Position numbers and translations under genes: made by a program. The notes below the pieces were generated by a model. That model had not been told where the DNA came from. It did no database searches and worked only from the letters and a program-made list of their open reading frames with translations. Of a stretch of DNA of 7,142 nucleotides, positions 1-5,942 are shown piece after piece; position 1 is the stretch's first letter; each line of letters starts with the position of its first letter. Source of the stretch: Dehalococcoidia bacterium (GTDB lineage: Bacteria; Chloroflexota; Dehalococcoidia; Dehalococcoidales; RBG-16-60-22); assembly GCA_004375725.1 (NCBI GenBank), contig SOKS01000121.1:1-7142 (forward strand), written 5' to 3'.

Positions 1-1
1 A

Positions 2-34
2 GGTTTATTGGAAACGAGGTCTCAGGTATCATGA
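2..34 (+). CDS. Possible 3' tail of an upstream gene (partial)
   Basis: Reading from base 2 gives an open frame of ten codons (GLLETRSQVS) ending in TGA at 32-34. This stop overlaps the start codon of the next gene in an ATGA arrangement at 31-34, a spacing typical of translationally coupled genes in one operon. Only the last ten codons would be inside the window, so no product can be named. The support is the ATGA overlap alone; a chance open frame of this length is quite possible. If real, the dehydrogenase that follows is not the first gene of its operon. Confidence 0.35.
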   Translation, partial: GLLETRSQVS

Positions 35-1074
35 AAGCAGTTGTTATCCGCAAAGATAAAAGAAGTATTGAAATCCAGGAAGTCCCAAAACCGACCGTGC
101 AGCCGGGCACCCTCCTGCTCAAGACCTTATACTGCGCTATCTGTGGGTCGGACATAGAGTACCTGGATGGCGCCCTTCAAGACCTCGCCAGTTTTGAAGC
201 ACATGCCGGGGTTATACTGGGGCATGAATGGGTGGCCGAAATCGCGGCAGTAGGAGAAGGAGTCAGCGGGTGGTCGGCTGGCGACAGAGTGGCCTATTGC
301 CCGACAAAACGGACCTGCGGAGTGTGCTATTTTTGTCGTCGTTTTATGTATCATCTGTGTATCGGCGGCTCCTCAAGAGGCTCTGTCTTTGGCGGCCAGA
401 GCTATGGGCTGAGGGGTGGCGCCATGGCCGAGTATTTTATAAAAGCGGCGAGCCTGGTTCAGCCCGTTCCTGAAAACGTATCATCAGAGGAAGCCTGTCT
501 GGCTGAGCCACTGGCAACGGGCATAGGCTCGGTCAATGCCGCTGGCCTGGGACTGGGGAAGTCAGCGGTCATTATTGGCGCCGGCAAAATTGGCCTGGGA
601 GCTATGCTGTGTGCCAGAGCCAACGGAGTAGCTCCGATTATCGTTGTTGACGTGGTTAAATCACGCCTGGACAAAGCGCTGGAAATGGGCGCTGACATCG
701 TGCTCAACGCTAAAGAAGTTGACATTACATCTGAGGTGTTAAAGCTTACCGACGCTGGCCCGGATGCCGTACTTATCTGCGTACGCGAGGGAACGGTCCT
801 GAGTCAGGCGACCCAGATGGTCAGGCTGGGTGGCACCATAGCCTTGACGGGATTCGTAAACCCCATGCAGGTAGACCCCAGAATCTGGGTGGAAAAGCAG
901 TTAACCATCAAGGGACACATCAGTGGCCCGGTAAAAACGGCTCTGAATCTTATGGAAAACAAGCTAGTAGATGTCCGGCCGCTGATTTCCGAGATTATGC
1001 CTTTAGAGGATGCCCAGCGAGGGTTCGATTCAATACGAAGCGGTGAAAATATCGCGGTGCTGCTGAAGCCATAA
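31..1074 (+). CDS. Zinc-dependent medium-chain alcohol/polyol dehydrogenase
   Basis: This is a complete 347-residue member of the zinc-binding medium-chain dehydrogenase family (threonine/sorbitol dehydrogenase-like, COG1063 type), which oxidises a secondary alcohol or polyol with a nicotinamide cofactor in the cytoplasm. Catalytic zinc ligands are visible as Cys38 (in CAICGSD), His65-Glu66 (GHE) and Glu159 (AEPLA). The structural zinc lobe has Cys96, Cys99, Cys102 and Cys110. The Rossmann fold carries GAGKIG at 183-188, and Asp207 at the end of the second strand favours NAD over NADP. The length is normal for the family. The ATG at 31 is chosen because MKAVV is the usual family N-terminus and a GAGGT box lies 10 bases upstream (16-20). 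The start overlaps a possible upstream stop (ATGA). It converges with the lipoprotein gene. The substrate cannot be told; a sugar alcohol or hydroxy-acid derivative is plausible. Confidence 0.93.
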   Translation: MKAVVIRKDKRSIEIQEVPKPTVQPGTLLLKTLYCAICGSDIEYLDGALQDLASFEAHAGVILGHEWVAEIAAVGEGVSGWSAGDRVAYCPTKRTCGVCYFCRRFMYHLCIGGSSRGSVFGGQSYGLRGGAMAEYFIKAASLVQPVPENVSSEEACLAEPLATGIGSVNAAGLGLGKSAVIIGAGKIGLGAMLCARANGVAPIIVVDVVKSRLDKALEMGADIVLNAKEVDITSEVLKLTDAGPDAVLICVREGTVLSQATQMVRLGGTIALTGFVNPMQVDPRIWVEKQLTIKGHISGPVKTALNLMENKLVDVRPLISEIMPLEDAQRGFDSIRSGENIAVLLKP

Positions 1075-1121
1075 AAGCCGAGGGTAACTCGAAACCAACC
1101 CCCACGATAATAATAAAAGAA

Positions 1122-1147
1122 GAGGCACAGGAATAAACCCGTGCCTC
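1122..1147 (-). terminator. Intrinsic terminator between convergent genes
   Basis: GAGGCAC (1122-1128) and GTGCCTC (1141-1147) form a perfect 7-bp stem with a 12-base loop, in which two further G-C pairs are possible (1130-1131 with 1138-1139). Read on the minus strand, the stem is followed by TCTTTTATTATTAT, a good U-rich tail, so it should terminate the minus-strand lipoprotein gene ending at 1173. On the plus strand the following bases are only moderately T-rich, so termination of the dehydrogenase transcript is less certain. The 98-base gap holds nothing else recognisable. Confidence 0.7.
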
Positions 1148-1172
1148 ATTGTAAAATCAGGAGAAAAAATCC

Positions 1173-1628
1173 TTACTGTTTAACAACCACGTCCAGGGTA
1201 AAAGTCCACTCTCCCTTCTCGCCACCTTCCCATGGCCGGCTGTATTCCAGGTATATGGTGCTTGAGCCTGGTTCAAGCGTCTGAAAGCGCCAAGATTCAA
1301 GACCTGGAGTTCCGGGTGGAGGTGGGGGTTCGCTTGCCGGGCCAACGAACTCGTGGACTTCCTGCTTCAATACCGCAGGGTCGCTTATCTGTGCCTCCTC
1401 AGTCCACTCGAAGCCGGTGGTCGGGTTGGAGCACAGGACAACCACCAGCACTTCACCAGCGTTGAGTTCTATTGCCTCACTGACGTGATTGTTGTTGTAA
1501 AATTCATCGCAGTATTTTTCTACCCACACCCAATGAGGGCTCACTTGTGGTTGTGCCGGTGCGGCGCAGGCAACCAGAGGCATTGAAATTGCCAGCACGG
1601 CCGACATCAAAAGTAATTTTATTTTCAT
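1173..1628 (-). CDS. Chagasin-type (I42) protease inhibitor lipoprotein
   Basis: This 151-residue protein is probably a secreted, lipid-anchored inhibitor of papain-like cysteine proteases. The N-terminus has lysines, a hydrophobic core and a lipobox LVAC, making Cys21 the likely lipidated residue after signal peptidase II cleavage. The mature part shows the three family loops in order: NPTTGF (68-73), a glycine/proline loop around GTPG (106-109) leading into SWRF, and RPW (131-133). These correspond to the three loops by which chagasin fills the active-site cleft of C1 proteases. The second loop is preceded by a run of five prolines (101-105), which is longer than usual. A GGAGG at 1635-1639 sits 6 bases from the ATG, fixing the start. 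The gene lies 79 bases downstream of the VOC gene on the same strand, across an AT-rich gap without a clear promoter, so co-transcription is possible. The target protease is not in the window. Confidence 0.85.
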   Translation of the reverse strand: MKIKLLLMSAVLAISMPLVACAAPAQPQVSPHWVWVEKYCDEFYNNNHVSEAIELNAGEVLVVVLCSNPTTGFEWTEEAQISDPAVLKQEVHEFVGPASEPPPPPGTPGLESWRFQTLEPGSSTIYLEYSRPWEGGEKGEWTFTLDVVVKQ

Positions 1629-1634
1629 TCATTT

Positions 1635-1639
1635 CCTCC
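1635..1639 (-). promoter_or_regulatory. Ribosome binding site of the I42 lipoprotein gene
   Basis: The minus strand reads GGGAGGAAATGAATG. The GGAGG core lies 6 bases before the ATG at 1628-1626. It selects this ATG over the out-of-frame ATG that begins four bases earlier and lies only 2 bases from the core. Confidence 0.75.
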
Positions 1640-1707
1640 CGGAATTTTACCTTTCCTTAATTAAATAACGCCGAAACTTAATTTTAGTTAGTCAAAATAT
1701 GTATAAT

Positions 1708-2157
1708 CTATTTTTCTTTTGGCGGTTGCATGAACTCGATTGAGATGCCGTCTGGCCCCCTGAGGAAGCAGACACCCCAGCCCGGGCCGGCCACGCTTGT
1801 ACCACCCCAATACGGCGGATTGACGAACTTCACCCCTCTGGCGCCGAGGTCATCATACATTTTTTGAATATCCTCCACCACAAAGGCAATGTGGGGCACG
1901 CCGGGGTTGCAGGTTCGGAGGTCCAGCTTTGTTCCTCTCGGGTTTAGATATTCAATCACTTCCAGGTTATTACCATCTGGTAGTTTAAATAAGCAAAGAC
2001 GCAGTGATACCTTCGGTATGCCCAGAATGGTCTCCGGGCGTTCCCCGCTGGTCTCACGCACTTCCGTTGCTTCCAGGCCCAGAAGGTCGTGGAAAAAGTG
2101 CCTGGCTTCATCCAGATTGCTGACTGTCAGACCAAAATGCTGCACGTACTTGACCAT
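1708..2157 (-). CDS. VOC-fold (glyoxalase/epimerase-like) protein
   Basis: This 149-residue protein has two paired beta-alpha-beta-beta-beta modules of the vicinal oxygen chelate superfamily, which includes glyoxalase I, methylmalonyl-CoA epimerase and extradiol dioxygenases. The expected metal ligands are visible: His7 (QHFGLTVSN), Glu66 (LEVIEY), His89 (VPHIAFVVED) and Glu141 (GISIEFMQPP). The two halves repeat the same pattern, and the single-domain length of about 145 residues matches glyoxalase and epimerase rather than the longer dioxygenases. A family-wide GPDG turn (134-137) precedes the last strand. A strong AGGAGG at 2163-2168 lies about 5 bases from the ATG. The gene is divergent from the metallo-hydrolase gene and shares its control region. 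The reaction cannot be deduced: methylmalonyl-CoA or other epimerase, glyoxalase and lyase activities are all possible. Superfamily assignment is secure, function is not. Confidence 0.9.
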   Translation of the reverse strand: MVKYVQHFGLTVSNLDEARHFFHDLLGLEATEVRETSGERPETILGIPKVSLRLCLFKLPDGNNLEVIEYLNPRGTKLDLRTCNPGVPHIAFVVEDIQKMYDDLGARGVKFVNPPYWGGTSVAGPGWGVCFLRGPDGISIEFMQPPKEK

Positions 2158-2228
2158 TTTTTCCTCCTATTTCTTTTTTCTAGCACGGGGTTTCGGCTCC
2201 TTCGGCGGCAGCGAGCGCTGCTCAAGTA

Positions 2229-2258
2229 ATTCTAATCTGAATATTGTATAATAGGCAA
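2229..2258 (-). promoter_or_regulatory. Candidate sigma70-type promoter for the VOC gene
   Basis: On the minus strand TTGCCT (2258-2253) and TAGAAT (2234-2229) are separated by 18 bases, a reasonable -35/-10 pair. Transcription would start near 2222, leaving a leader of about 65 bases before the ATG at 2157. The element overlaps the plus-strand TATAAT box and the inverted repeat at 2243-2267. It is assigned by eye and not proven. Confidence 0.4.
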
Positions 2259-2267
2259 GAATACAAT
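2243..2267. promoter_or_regulatory. Inverted repeat, candidate operator in the divergent region
   Basis: ATTGTAT (2243-2249) and ATACAAT (2261-2267) are perfect 7-bp inverted arms separated by 11 bases, with 18 bases centre to centre. That is close to two helical turns, as expected for a dimeric repressor binding one face of DNA. The left arm overlaps the plus-strand TATAAT and the right arm falls just after its expected start site. The repeat also lies over the -35 and spacer of the minus-strand candidate promoter, so a bound protein could control both directions. No regulator gene is in the window. Confidence 0.5.
2247..2252 (+). promoter_or_regulatory. Consensus -10 box of the metallo-hydrolase promoter
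   Basis: TATAAT is a perfect -10 hexamer 54 bases ahead of the ATG at 2306. Transcription would begin near 2259. No good -35 hexamer is found 15 to 19 bases upstream (the region reads CAAGTAAT), and the TG just before the box is one base too close to be an extended -10. A weak basal promoter or one needing an activator would fit. Confidence 0.5.
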
Positions 2268-2305
2268 GGGCAGCGTGATATCAGTGTGAAAGGAGCTGAA
2301 TAAGG

Positions 2306-3037
2306 ATGAAAACCTACCGCATACGGCCACTTCTCCTGACCAGGATGGAAATTGACATGGGAATCCTCCTTTACCGCTACCGCTACGGTGAAAAATTCAT
2401 GTCTCCCGCTTACTGCTGGTACATCGAAGGTGGCGACAAGCATATTTTGGTCGATACCAGCACTGATGCCGAACTGGCAACCACCTATCGTGGTTTTCCC
2501 GCGGAAAAAGTCATGTCCTTTGAAGAGGCGCTGGCTGGCCTGGGATTGAAACCAGATGATATTGACCTGGTCATTCAGACCCACCTCCACTGGGACCATT
2601 GCGCCAATACTGCCAAGTGTACCAACGCCAGGGTACTGGTAAATGAGGTAGAGCTGCACGCCGCTTTTTCTCCCCACCCAATCACCGGCCTTAGCTACAA
2701 GAGAGACCTCCTCAACGACCTGAACTTCGTCCTGACTAGCGGACATTATGAAGTCGCCCCCGGGATTGAGATTATACCCGCTCCGGGACACTCGCCAGGA
2801 ACGCAGGCGGTAGCCATCAACACCGACCAGGGCAAAGCCATTATCACCGGGTTCTGCTGCGTGAAGGAAAATTTCTACCCGCCGGAAGCACTGAAGAAGA
2901 TGATGCCGGTGATAACGCCCGGTACACATACGGATATCATGGCCGCCTATGAAAATACCCTCCGCATCAAAGGGCTGGCTGATATACTGATCCCGATGCA
3001 TGACCCGTCGTTTGCCAACGTTACCAGCATTCCCTGA
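2306..3037 (+). CDS. Metallo-beta-lactamase-fold hydrolase, AHL-lactonase-like, bridging Asp absent
   Basis: This 243-residue protein belongs to the family commonly annotated as N-acyl homoserine lactonase, the quorum-quenching AiiA-type branch of the metallo-beta-lactamase fold. Metal ligands present are His93, His95, Asp97 and His98 (THLHWDH), His162 (PGHSPG) and His232 (IPMHDP). Where AiiA has TIDASYTKENF, with the metal-bridging Asp and a catalytic Tyr, this protein reads TGFCCVKENF at 181-190, so neither residue is present. Cys184 and Cys185 lie nearby and could act as substitute ligands. There is no signal peptide, so it is cytoplasmic. The ATG at 2306 is favoured because the MKTYRIRPL start suits the family and AGGAG lies 10 bases upstream. 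It is followed 40 bases later by the acetamidase gene, probably in one transcript. Lactone or another ester hydrolysis is likely; true AHL activity is doubtful. Confidence 0.88.
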   Translation: MKTYRIRPLLLTRMEIDMGILLYRYRYGEKFMSPAYCWYIEGGDKHILVDTSTDAELATTYRGFPAEKVMSFEEALAGLGLKPDDIDLVIQTHLHWDHCANTAKCTNARVLVNEVELHAAFSPHPITGLSYKRDLLNDLNFVLTSGHYEVAPGIEIIPAPGHSPGTQAVAINTDQGKAIITGFCCVKENFYPPEALKKMMPVITPGTHTDIMAAYENTLRIKGLADILIPMHDPSFANVTSIP

Positions 3038-3077
3038 GGCGCATCAGGATTCAAAATAACAAGCAAGGCGAGGGAAA

Positions 3078-4049
3078 ATGGTAGAAGGGACTGTACACAG
3101 GCTGGAACCACGTATTTACTACTACACGTTTGGACCAAATGAGCCAGCTCTGAGCGTTAAGAGCGGTGATACCGTCGTGGCGCGGACGCGCGACGCCGGT
3201 GGCTTCAATGAAAAAATGGAGCCGATGCCAGAAGAGCTGAAACAGCACAGCGCCTCTACCCTTCTCAGTGAACGGAATCCGCAGGTCGGCCCCGTTTATA
3301 TTGAGGAAGCAGAGCCCGGCGACATACTGGCGGTAACCATCCAGCGGATAAAGCTCAACCGCGATTACGCCTGGTCAAGGCATCGTTCCAATTTCGGCAG
3401 CCTCACCGGAGAAGCCCCGGGCAAGCAACTGTTTCTCAACGACCCGGTGCCGGAAGCCAAATTCGACTGGCAGCTTGACCTGGAGCAGAATACCGGCATT
3501 CTGGAACTGAAATCGAGCCGGCGCAAACGGATTGAAATACCGCTGCACCCGTTTCTCGGCTCCATCGGCGTTGCCCCTCGCTTCGGTCGCATCGAGACTT
3601 CGCTCGTGCCCGGTGAGTTCGGTGGCAATATGGACTGCATCGAGACCAGAGAGGATACCATATTGTACCTGCCGGTATGGGTGCGGGGCGCTTACTTCTC
3701 CTTTGGCGACGTCCATGCTGCCCAGGGTGACGGCGAGCTCTGCGGTGTGGCGCTGGAAACAACCGCCGAGGTTACGGTAAAGCTGGAGGTGCGGAAAGGA
3801 AAAAACATTGACTGGCCCCGACTTGAGGACGAGACGCATATTATGACCACAGGCAGTATCCAGCCGCTGATGGACTGCGTTCGCATTGCTACGGTGGAAC
3901 TGGTGAAATGGCTGGTTGACGACTACGGATTCGAAAAGTGGGAAGCCTTTCAGGTTATATCCCAGGCAGCCACCATGCGCATCGGCAACGTCGTCGACCC
4001 GAACTACACCGTGGTCGTCAAATTCCCCAAGAAATACCTGCCCGACTAG
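3078..4049 (+). CDS. Acetamidase/formamidase family protein
   Basis: This 323-residue protein is a member of the FmdA/AmdA family, cytoplasmic metal-containing enzymes that hydrolyse short amides such as formamide or acetamide to ammonia and the acid. Visible family signatures are VPGEFGGNMD (177-186) and GDVHAAQGDGELCG (210-223), whose Asp, His and Glu residues form the metal and active site, plus an N-terminal beta-rich half with PGDILAV (80-86). The length fits the shorter subgroup of about 300 residues rather than the roughly 400-residue Methylophilus formamidase. The start is supported by GAGGG at 3070-3074, close to the ATG. The gene lies 40 bases after the metallo-hydrolase and no terminator is seen between them, so the two are likely co-transcribed and may act on the same compound class. 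Family members are often annotated by similarity only; the natural substrate may be a larger amide. Confidence 0.92.
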   Translation: MVEGTVHRLEPRIYYYTFGPNEPALSVKSGDTVVARTRDAGGFNEKMEPMPEELKQHSASTLLSERNPQVGPVYIEEAEPGDILAVTIQRIKLNRDYAWSRHRSNFGSLTGEAPGKQLFLNDPVPEAKFDWQLDLEQNTGILELKSSRRKRIEIPLHPFLGSIGVAPRFGRIETSLVPGEFGGNMDCIETREDTILYLPVWVRGAYFSFGDVHAAQGDGELCGVALETTAEVTVKLEVRKGKNIDWPRLEDETHIMTTGSIQPLMDCVRIATVELVKWLVDDYGFEKWEAFQVISQAATMRIGNVVDPNYTVVVKFPKKYLPD

Positions 4050-4084
4050 ATACCCGGGCCGGAGAAAGCCTCTATAAGAGTAAC

Positions 4085-4114
4085 TTGACAAGACAACGGG
4101 CAAGGTAATAGGAT
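4085..4114 (+). promoter_or_regulatory. Candidate promoter of the transketolase pair
   Basis: A perfect -35 hexamer TTGACA (4085-4090) is followed after 18 bases by TAGGAT (4109-4114), which matches four of six -10 positions. TAATAG at 4106 is an alternative with a poor 15-base spacer. The start site would fall near 4121, giving a leader of about 38 bases. The -10 region sits in the loop between the arms of the inverted repeat at 4098-4124. Confidence 0.45.
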
Positions 4115-4124
4115 GGGCTTGCCC
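4098..4124. promoter_or_regulatory. Inverted repeat overlapping the transketolase promoter
   Basis: GGGCAAG (4098-4104) and CTTGCCC (4118-4124) are perfect 7-bp arms around a 13-base spacer that contains the candidate -10 box. The position suggests an operator that could block the promoter. In a read-through RNA from the acetamidase gene it would form a stable GC-rich hairpin, but no T-run follows, so it is a poor intrinsic terminator. Confidence 0.5.
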
Positions 4125-4138
4125 ACGAGAGACCTTTG

Positions 4139-4145
4139 AAGGAGG
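4139..4145 (+). promoter_or_regulatory. Ribosome binding site with unusually long spacing
   Basis: AAGGAGG is a full anti-16S match, yet lies 13 bases before the ATG at 4159. A closer ATG at 4148 is only 2 bases away and out of frame, opening a 14-codon frame that ends at 4192. No in-frame ATG, GTG or TTG lies between the site and 4159, so the longer spacing is accepted. Confidence 0.6.
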
Positions 4146-4158
4146 TAATGCTTCAGAA

Positions 4159-5004
4159 ATGGTTATCAAGACAAAATACCCCCCGGAATTAATCAAGAAA
4201 CTGGAGGATATGGCAAGGCAGCTCCGCATTGATGTCGTTGAGATGACCCATTGCCGGGGGCAGGGCCACCCGGGAGGCTCACTCTCTCCGGCAGAGATTA
4301 TGTCCGTCCTCTTTTTCCATCACCTGCGGCTCGACCCCAAGAAACCACAGTGGGAAAACCGGGACCGCTTCATACTGAGCAAGGGGCATGCCTGTGCGAT
4401 TCTGTATGCAGCACTGGCCCGCATCGGATTCATGCCATTTGAAGACCTGAAAACCTGGGGCTGCATTGGCAGCTATCTGCAGGGACACCCAGACCGAAGG
4501 AAAACCCCCGGCGTTGAAATGACCACCGGTTGTCTGGGACACGGTATCAATATCGGCGCCGGGCTTTGCCTGTCGGCACAGCTCAAAGGTCTTGACTATC
4601 GTACGTACGTCCTCCTTGGCGATGGTGAGCTCCAGACTGGCATCCTGTGGGAAGGAGCCATGCTCACGGCGAAATACAAACTATCCAGATTGATCGCCAT
4701 CGTCGACTGTAACGGCGTCCAGCTGGATGGCACAACAGAAGAGATTATGTCGCTCGAACCACTGAAGAGCAAGTGGGAATCTTTCGGCTGGGCCGTTCTC
4801 GATATCAACGGCCACAGCGTGCCCGAATTACTGGAAGCACTGGACAAAGCTCGTGCCAGCAGCGGTAAACCCACCGTGATTATCGCCCATACGGTTAAGG
4901 GCAAGGGAGTATCTTTCATGGAAGGAAAAGCAGCCTGGCACGGCCGAGCCATCAATGATGAAGAGTACCAGCAAGCAATGGAGGAATTAAAAGAAAATGT
5001 TTGA
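4159..5004 (+). CDS. Transketolase, N-terminal (ThDP-binding) subunit
   Basis: This 281-residue protein is the N-terminal half of a split transketolase, the subunit that binds the diphosphate of thiamine diphosphate through Mg2+. The enzyme moves two-carbon ketol units between sugar phosphates in the non-oxidative pentose phosphate pathway. Visible motifs are GHPGG (36-40), SKGHA (74-78), GHGINIGAGL (127-136) and the ThDP motif starting GDGE at 154-157, with WEG at 164-166 and Asn185 closing it. Residues 150-185 carry the Mg2+ ligands Asp155 and Asn185. A one-chain transketolase has about 630-670 residues; this half is the normal length for the two-gene form found in archaea and many anaerobes. 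It overlaps the C-terminal subunit gene by 8 bases. A sugar-specific catabolic transketolase is an alternative to the housekeeping role. Confidence 0.95.
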   Translation: MVIKTKYPPELIKKLEDMARQLRIDVVEMTHCRGQGHPGGSLSPAEIMSVLFFHHLRLDPKKPQWENRDRFILSKGHACAILYAALARIGFMPFEDLKTWGCIGSYLQGHPDRRKTPGVEMTTGCLGHGINIGAGLCLSAQLKGLDYRTYVLLGDGELQTGILWEGAMLTAKYKLSRLIAIVDCNGVQLDGTTEEIMSLEPLKSKWESFGWAVLDINGHSVPELLEALDKARASSGKPTVIIAHTVKGKGVSFMEGKAAWHGRAINDEEYQQAMEELKENV

Positions 5005-5935
5005 TCTGGATAATACACGGCAGATATTCGGAGAGACACTGGCCGAATATGGCGTTAAGAATAAAAAGATCGTTGTGCTGGCGGCTGATGTTTCCTCATC
5101 GGTCATGACCACCTTTTTCGCGAAAAAGAATCCGGAACGATTTTTCAACGTGGGCATTGCTGAAGCCGGAATGATAGATACCGCAGTTGGTTTCGCTCTT
5201 GGCGGTTTTATTCCATTCACCAATACCTTCGCCGCACTCTTCCTGCGGGCCACGGAGCAAATCAGAACATGCGTTGCCTACGCCAATACCAATGTCAAAA
5301 TAGTCGGCAGCTTCGCCGGCCTTTCCGACGCCAAGGATGGCGCCACCCACCACTCCATCATGGATATCGCCATAATGCGGGCCATGCCGAATATGACCGT
5401 CATCGTGCCGTCGGATAGCATTGAGGTGAAGAAAATGATACCTCTGATCGCCGAGCACGAAGGTCCGGTCTACATACGCATCAGCCGCGCCGAGATGCCT
5501 ATAATCTTTGATGAAAATCACAAGATGGAAATCGGCAAGGGTGTGGTGATGCGCGACGGAAACGACGTTACCATCATCGCCAACGGTCACCTGCTCAGCC
5601 GCTCACTTGAGGCCGCCGACCAGTTGAACTCCCGGGGAATAAAGGCAAGGGTGGTAAACCTGCACACGGTCAAGCCAGTGGATAAACCACTGCTGATGAA
5701 ATGTGCCAGAGAAACAGGCGCCGTGGTCACCGCGGAAGAGCACTCCATCATCGGCGGACTGGGCAGTGCCGTGGCCGAGACTCTCGTAGGCGAAATTCCC
5801 GTGCCGATAAAGATGGTGGGGGTCGCCGATACGTTTACCGAATCCGCCAAAGATTTAGACCCTCTGCTCGATAAGTACGGCATGTCCGTAGAGGACATCG
5901 TCAGGGCGGCTCAGCAGGCGATGAAACAGAAATAA
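4997..5935 (+). CDS. Transketolase, C-terminal (pyrimidine-binding) subunit
   Basis: This 312-residue protein supplies the pyrimidine-binding domain and the C-terminal domain of the split transketolase, completing the active site at the interface with the preceding gene's product. Glu56 in VGIAEAGM is the conserved glutamate that activates the cofactor's aminopyrimidine. GATHHSIMD (116-124) carries the active-site histidine pair. The C-terminal domain follows from about residue 190, with TAEEHSIIGGLG at 245-256. The gene starts inside the end of the N-terminal subunit (ATG at 4997, upstream stop TGA at 5002-5004), with GGAGG at 4980-4984, a 12-base spacing, which points to translational coupling and equal output. 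Each half has a full domain and its own start signal, so this is a genuine split gene, not a frameshifted one. Its stop lies 7 bases from the convergent membrane-protein gene, with no clear terminator between them. Confidence 0.95.
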   Translation: MFDLDNTRQIFGETLAEYGVKNKKIVVLAADVSSSVMTTFFAKKNPERFFNVGIAEAGMIDTAVGFALGGFIPFTNTFAALFLRATEQIRTCVAYANTNVKIVGSFAGLSDAKDGATHHSIMDIAIMRAMPNMTVIVPSDSIEVKKMIPLIAEHEGPVYIRISRAEMPIIFDENHKMEIGKGVVMRDGNDVTIIANGHLLSRSLEAADQLNSRGIKARVVNLHTVKPVDKPLLMKCARETGAVVTAEEHSIIGGLGSAVAETLVGEIPVPIKMVGVADTFTESAKDLDPLLDKYGMSVEDIVRAAQQAMKQK

Positions 5936-5942
5936 GGCGACT

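Noticed and set aside
1641..1707. Separate promoter for the I42 lipoprotein gene
   Set aside because: The gap is AT-rich and contains TTGACT and TAAAAT on the minus strand, but no pair has acceptable order and spacing.
2208..2221. GCAGC/GCTGC palindrome as a leader hairpin of the VOC gene
   Set aside because: The 5-bp stem with a 4-base loop has no further support such as a T-run or an overlap with the ribosome binding site.
2222..3001. 259-codon minus-strand open frame opposite the metallo-hydrolase gene
   Set aside because: Its composition is not protein-like in any recognisable way, and the plus-strand gene carries clear metal-binding motifs.
3375..4229. 284-codon minus-strand open frame opposite the acetamidase gene
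   Set aside because: It lies almost entirely opposite a strongly recognised gene and shows no family motif; it is a frame shadow.
4159..5935. Transketolase as a single gene broken by a frameshift
   Set aside because: Each half ends or begins at a domain boundary, the second has its own GGAGG and start, and the two-gene form is well known.
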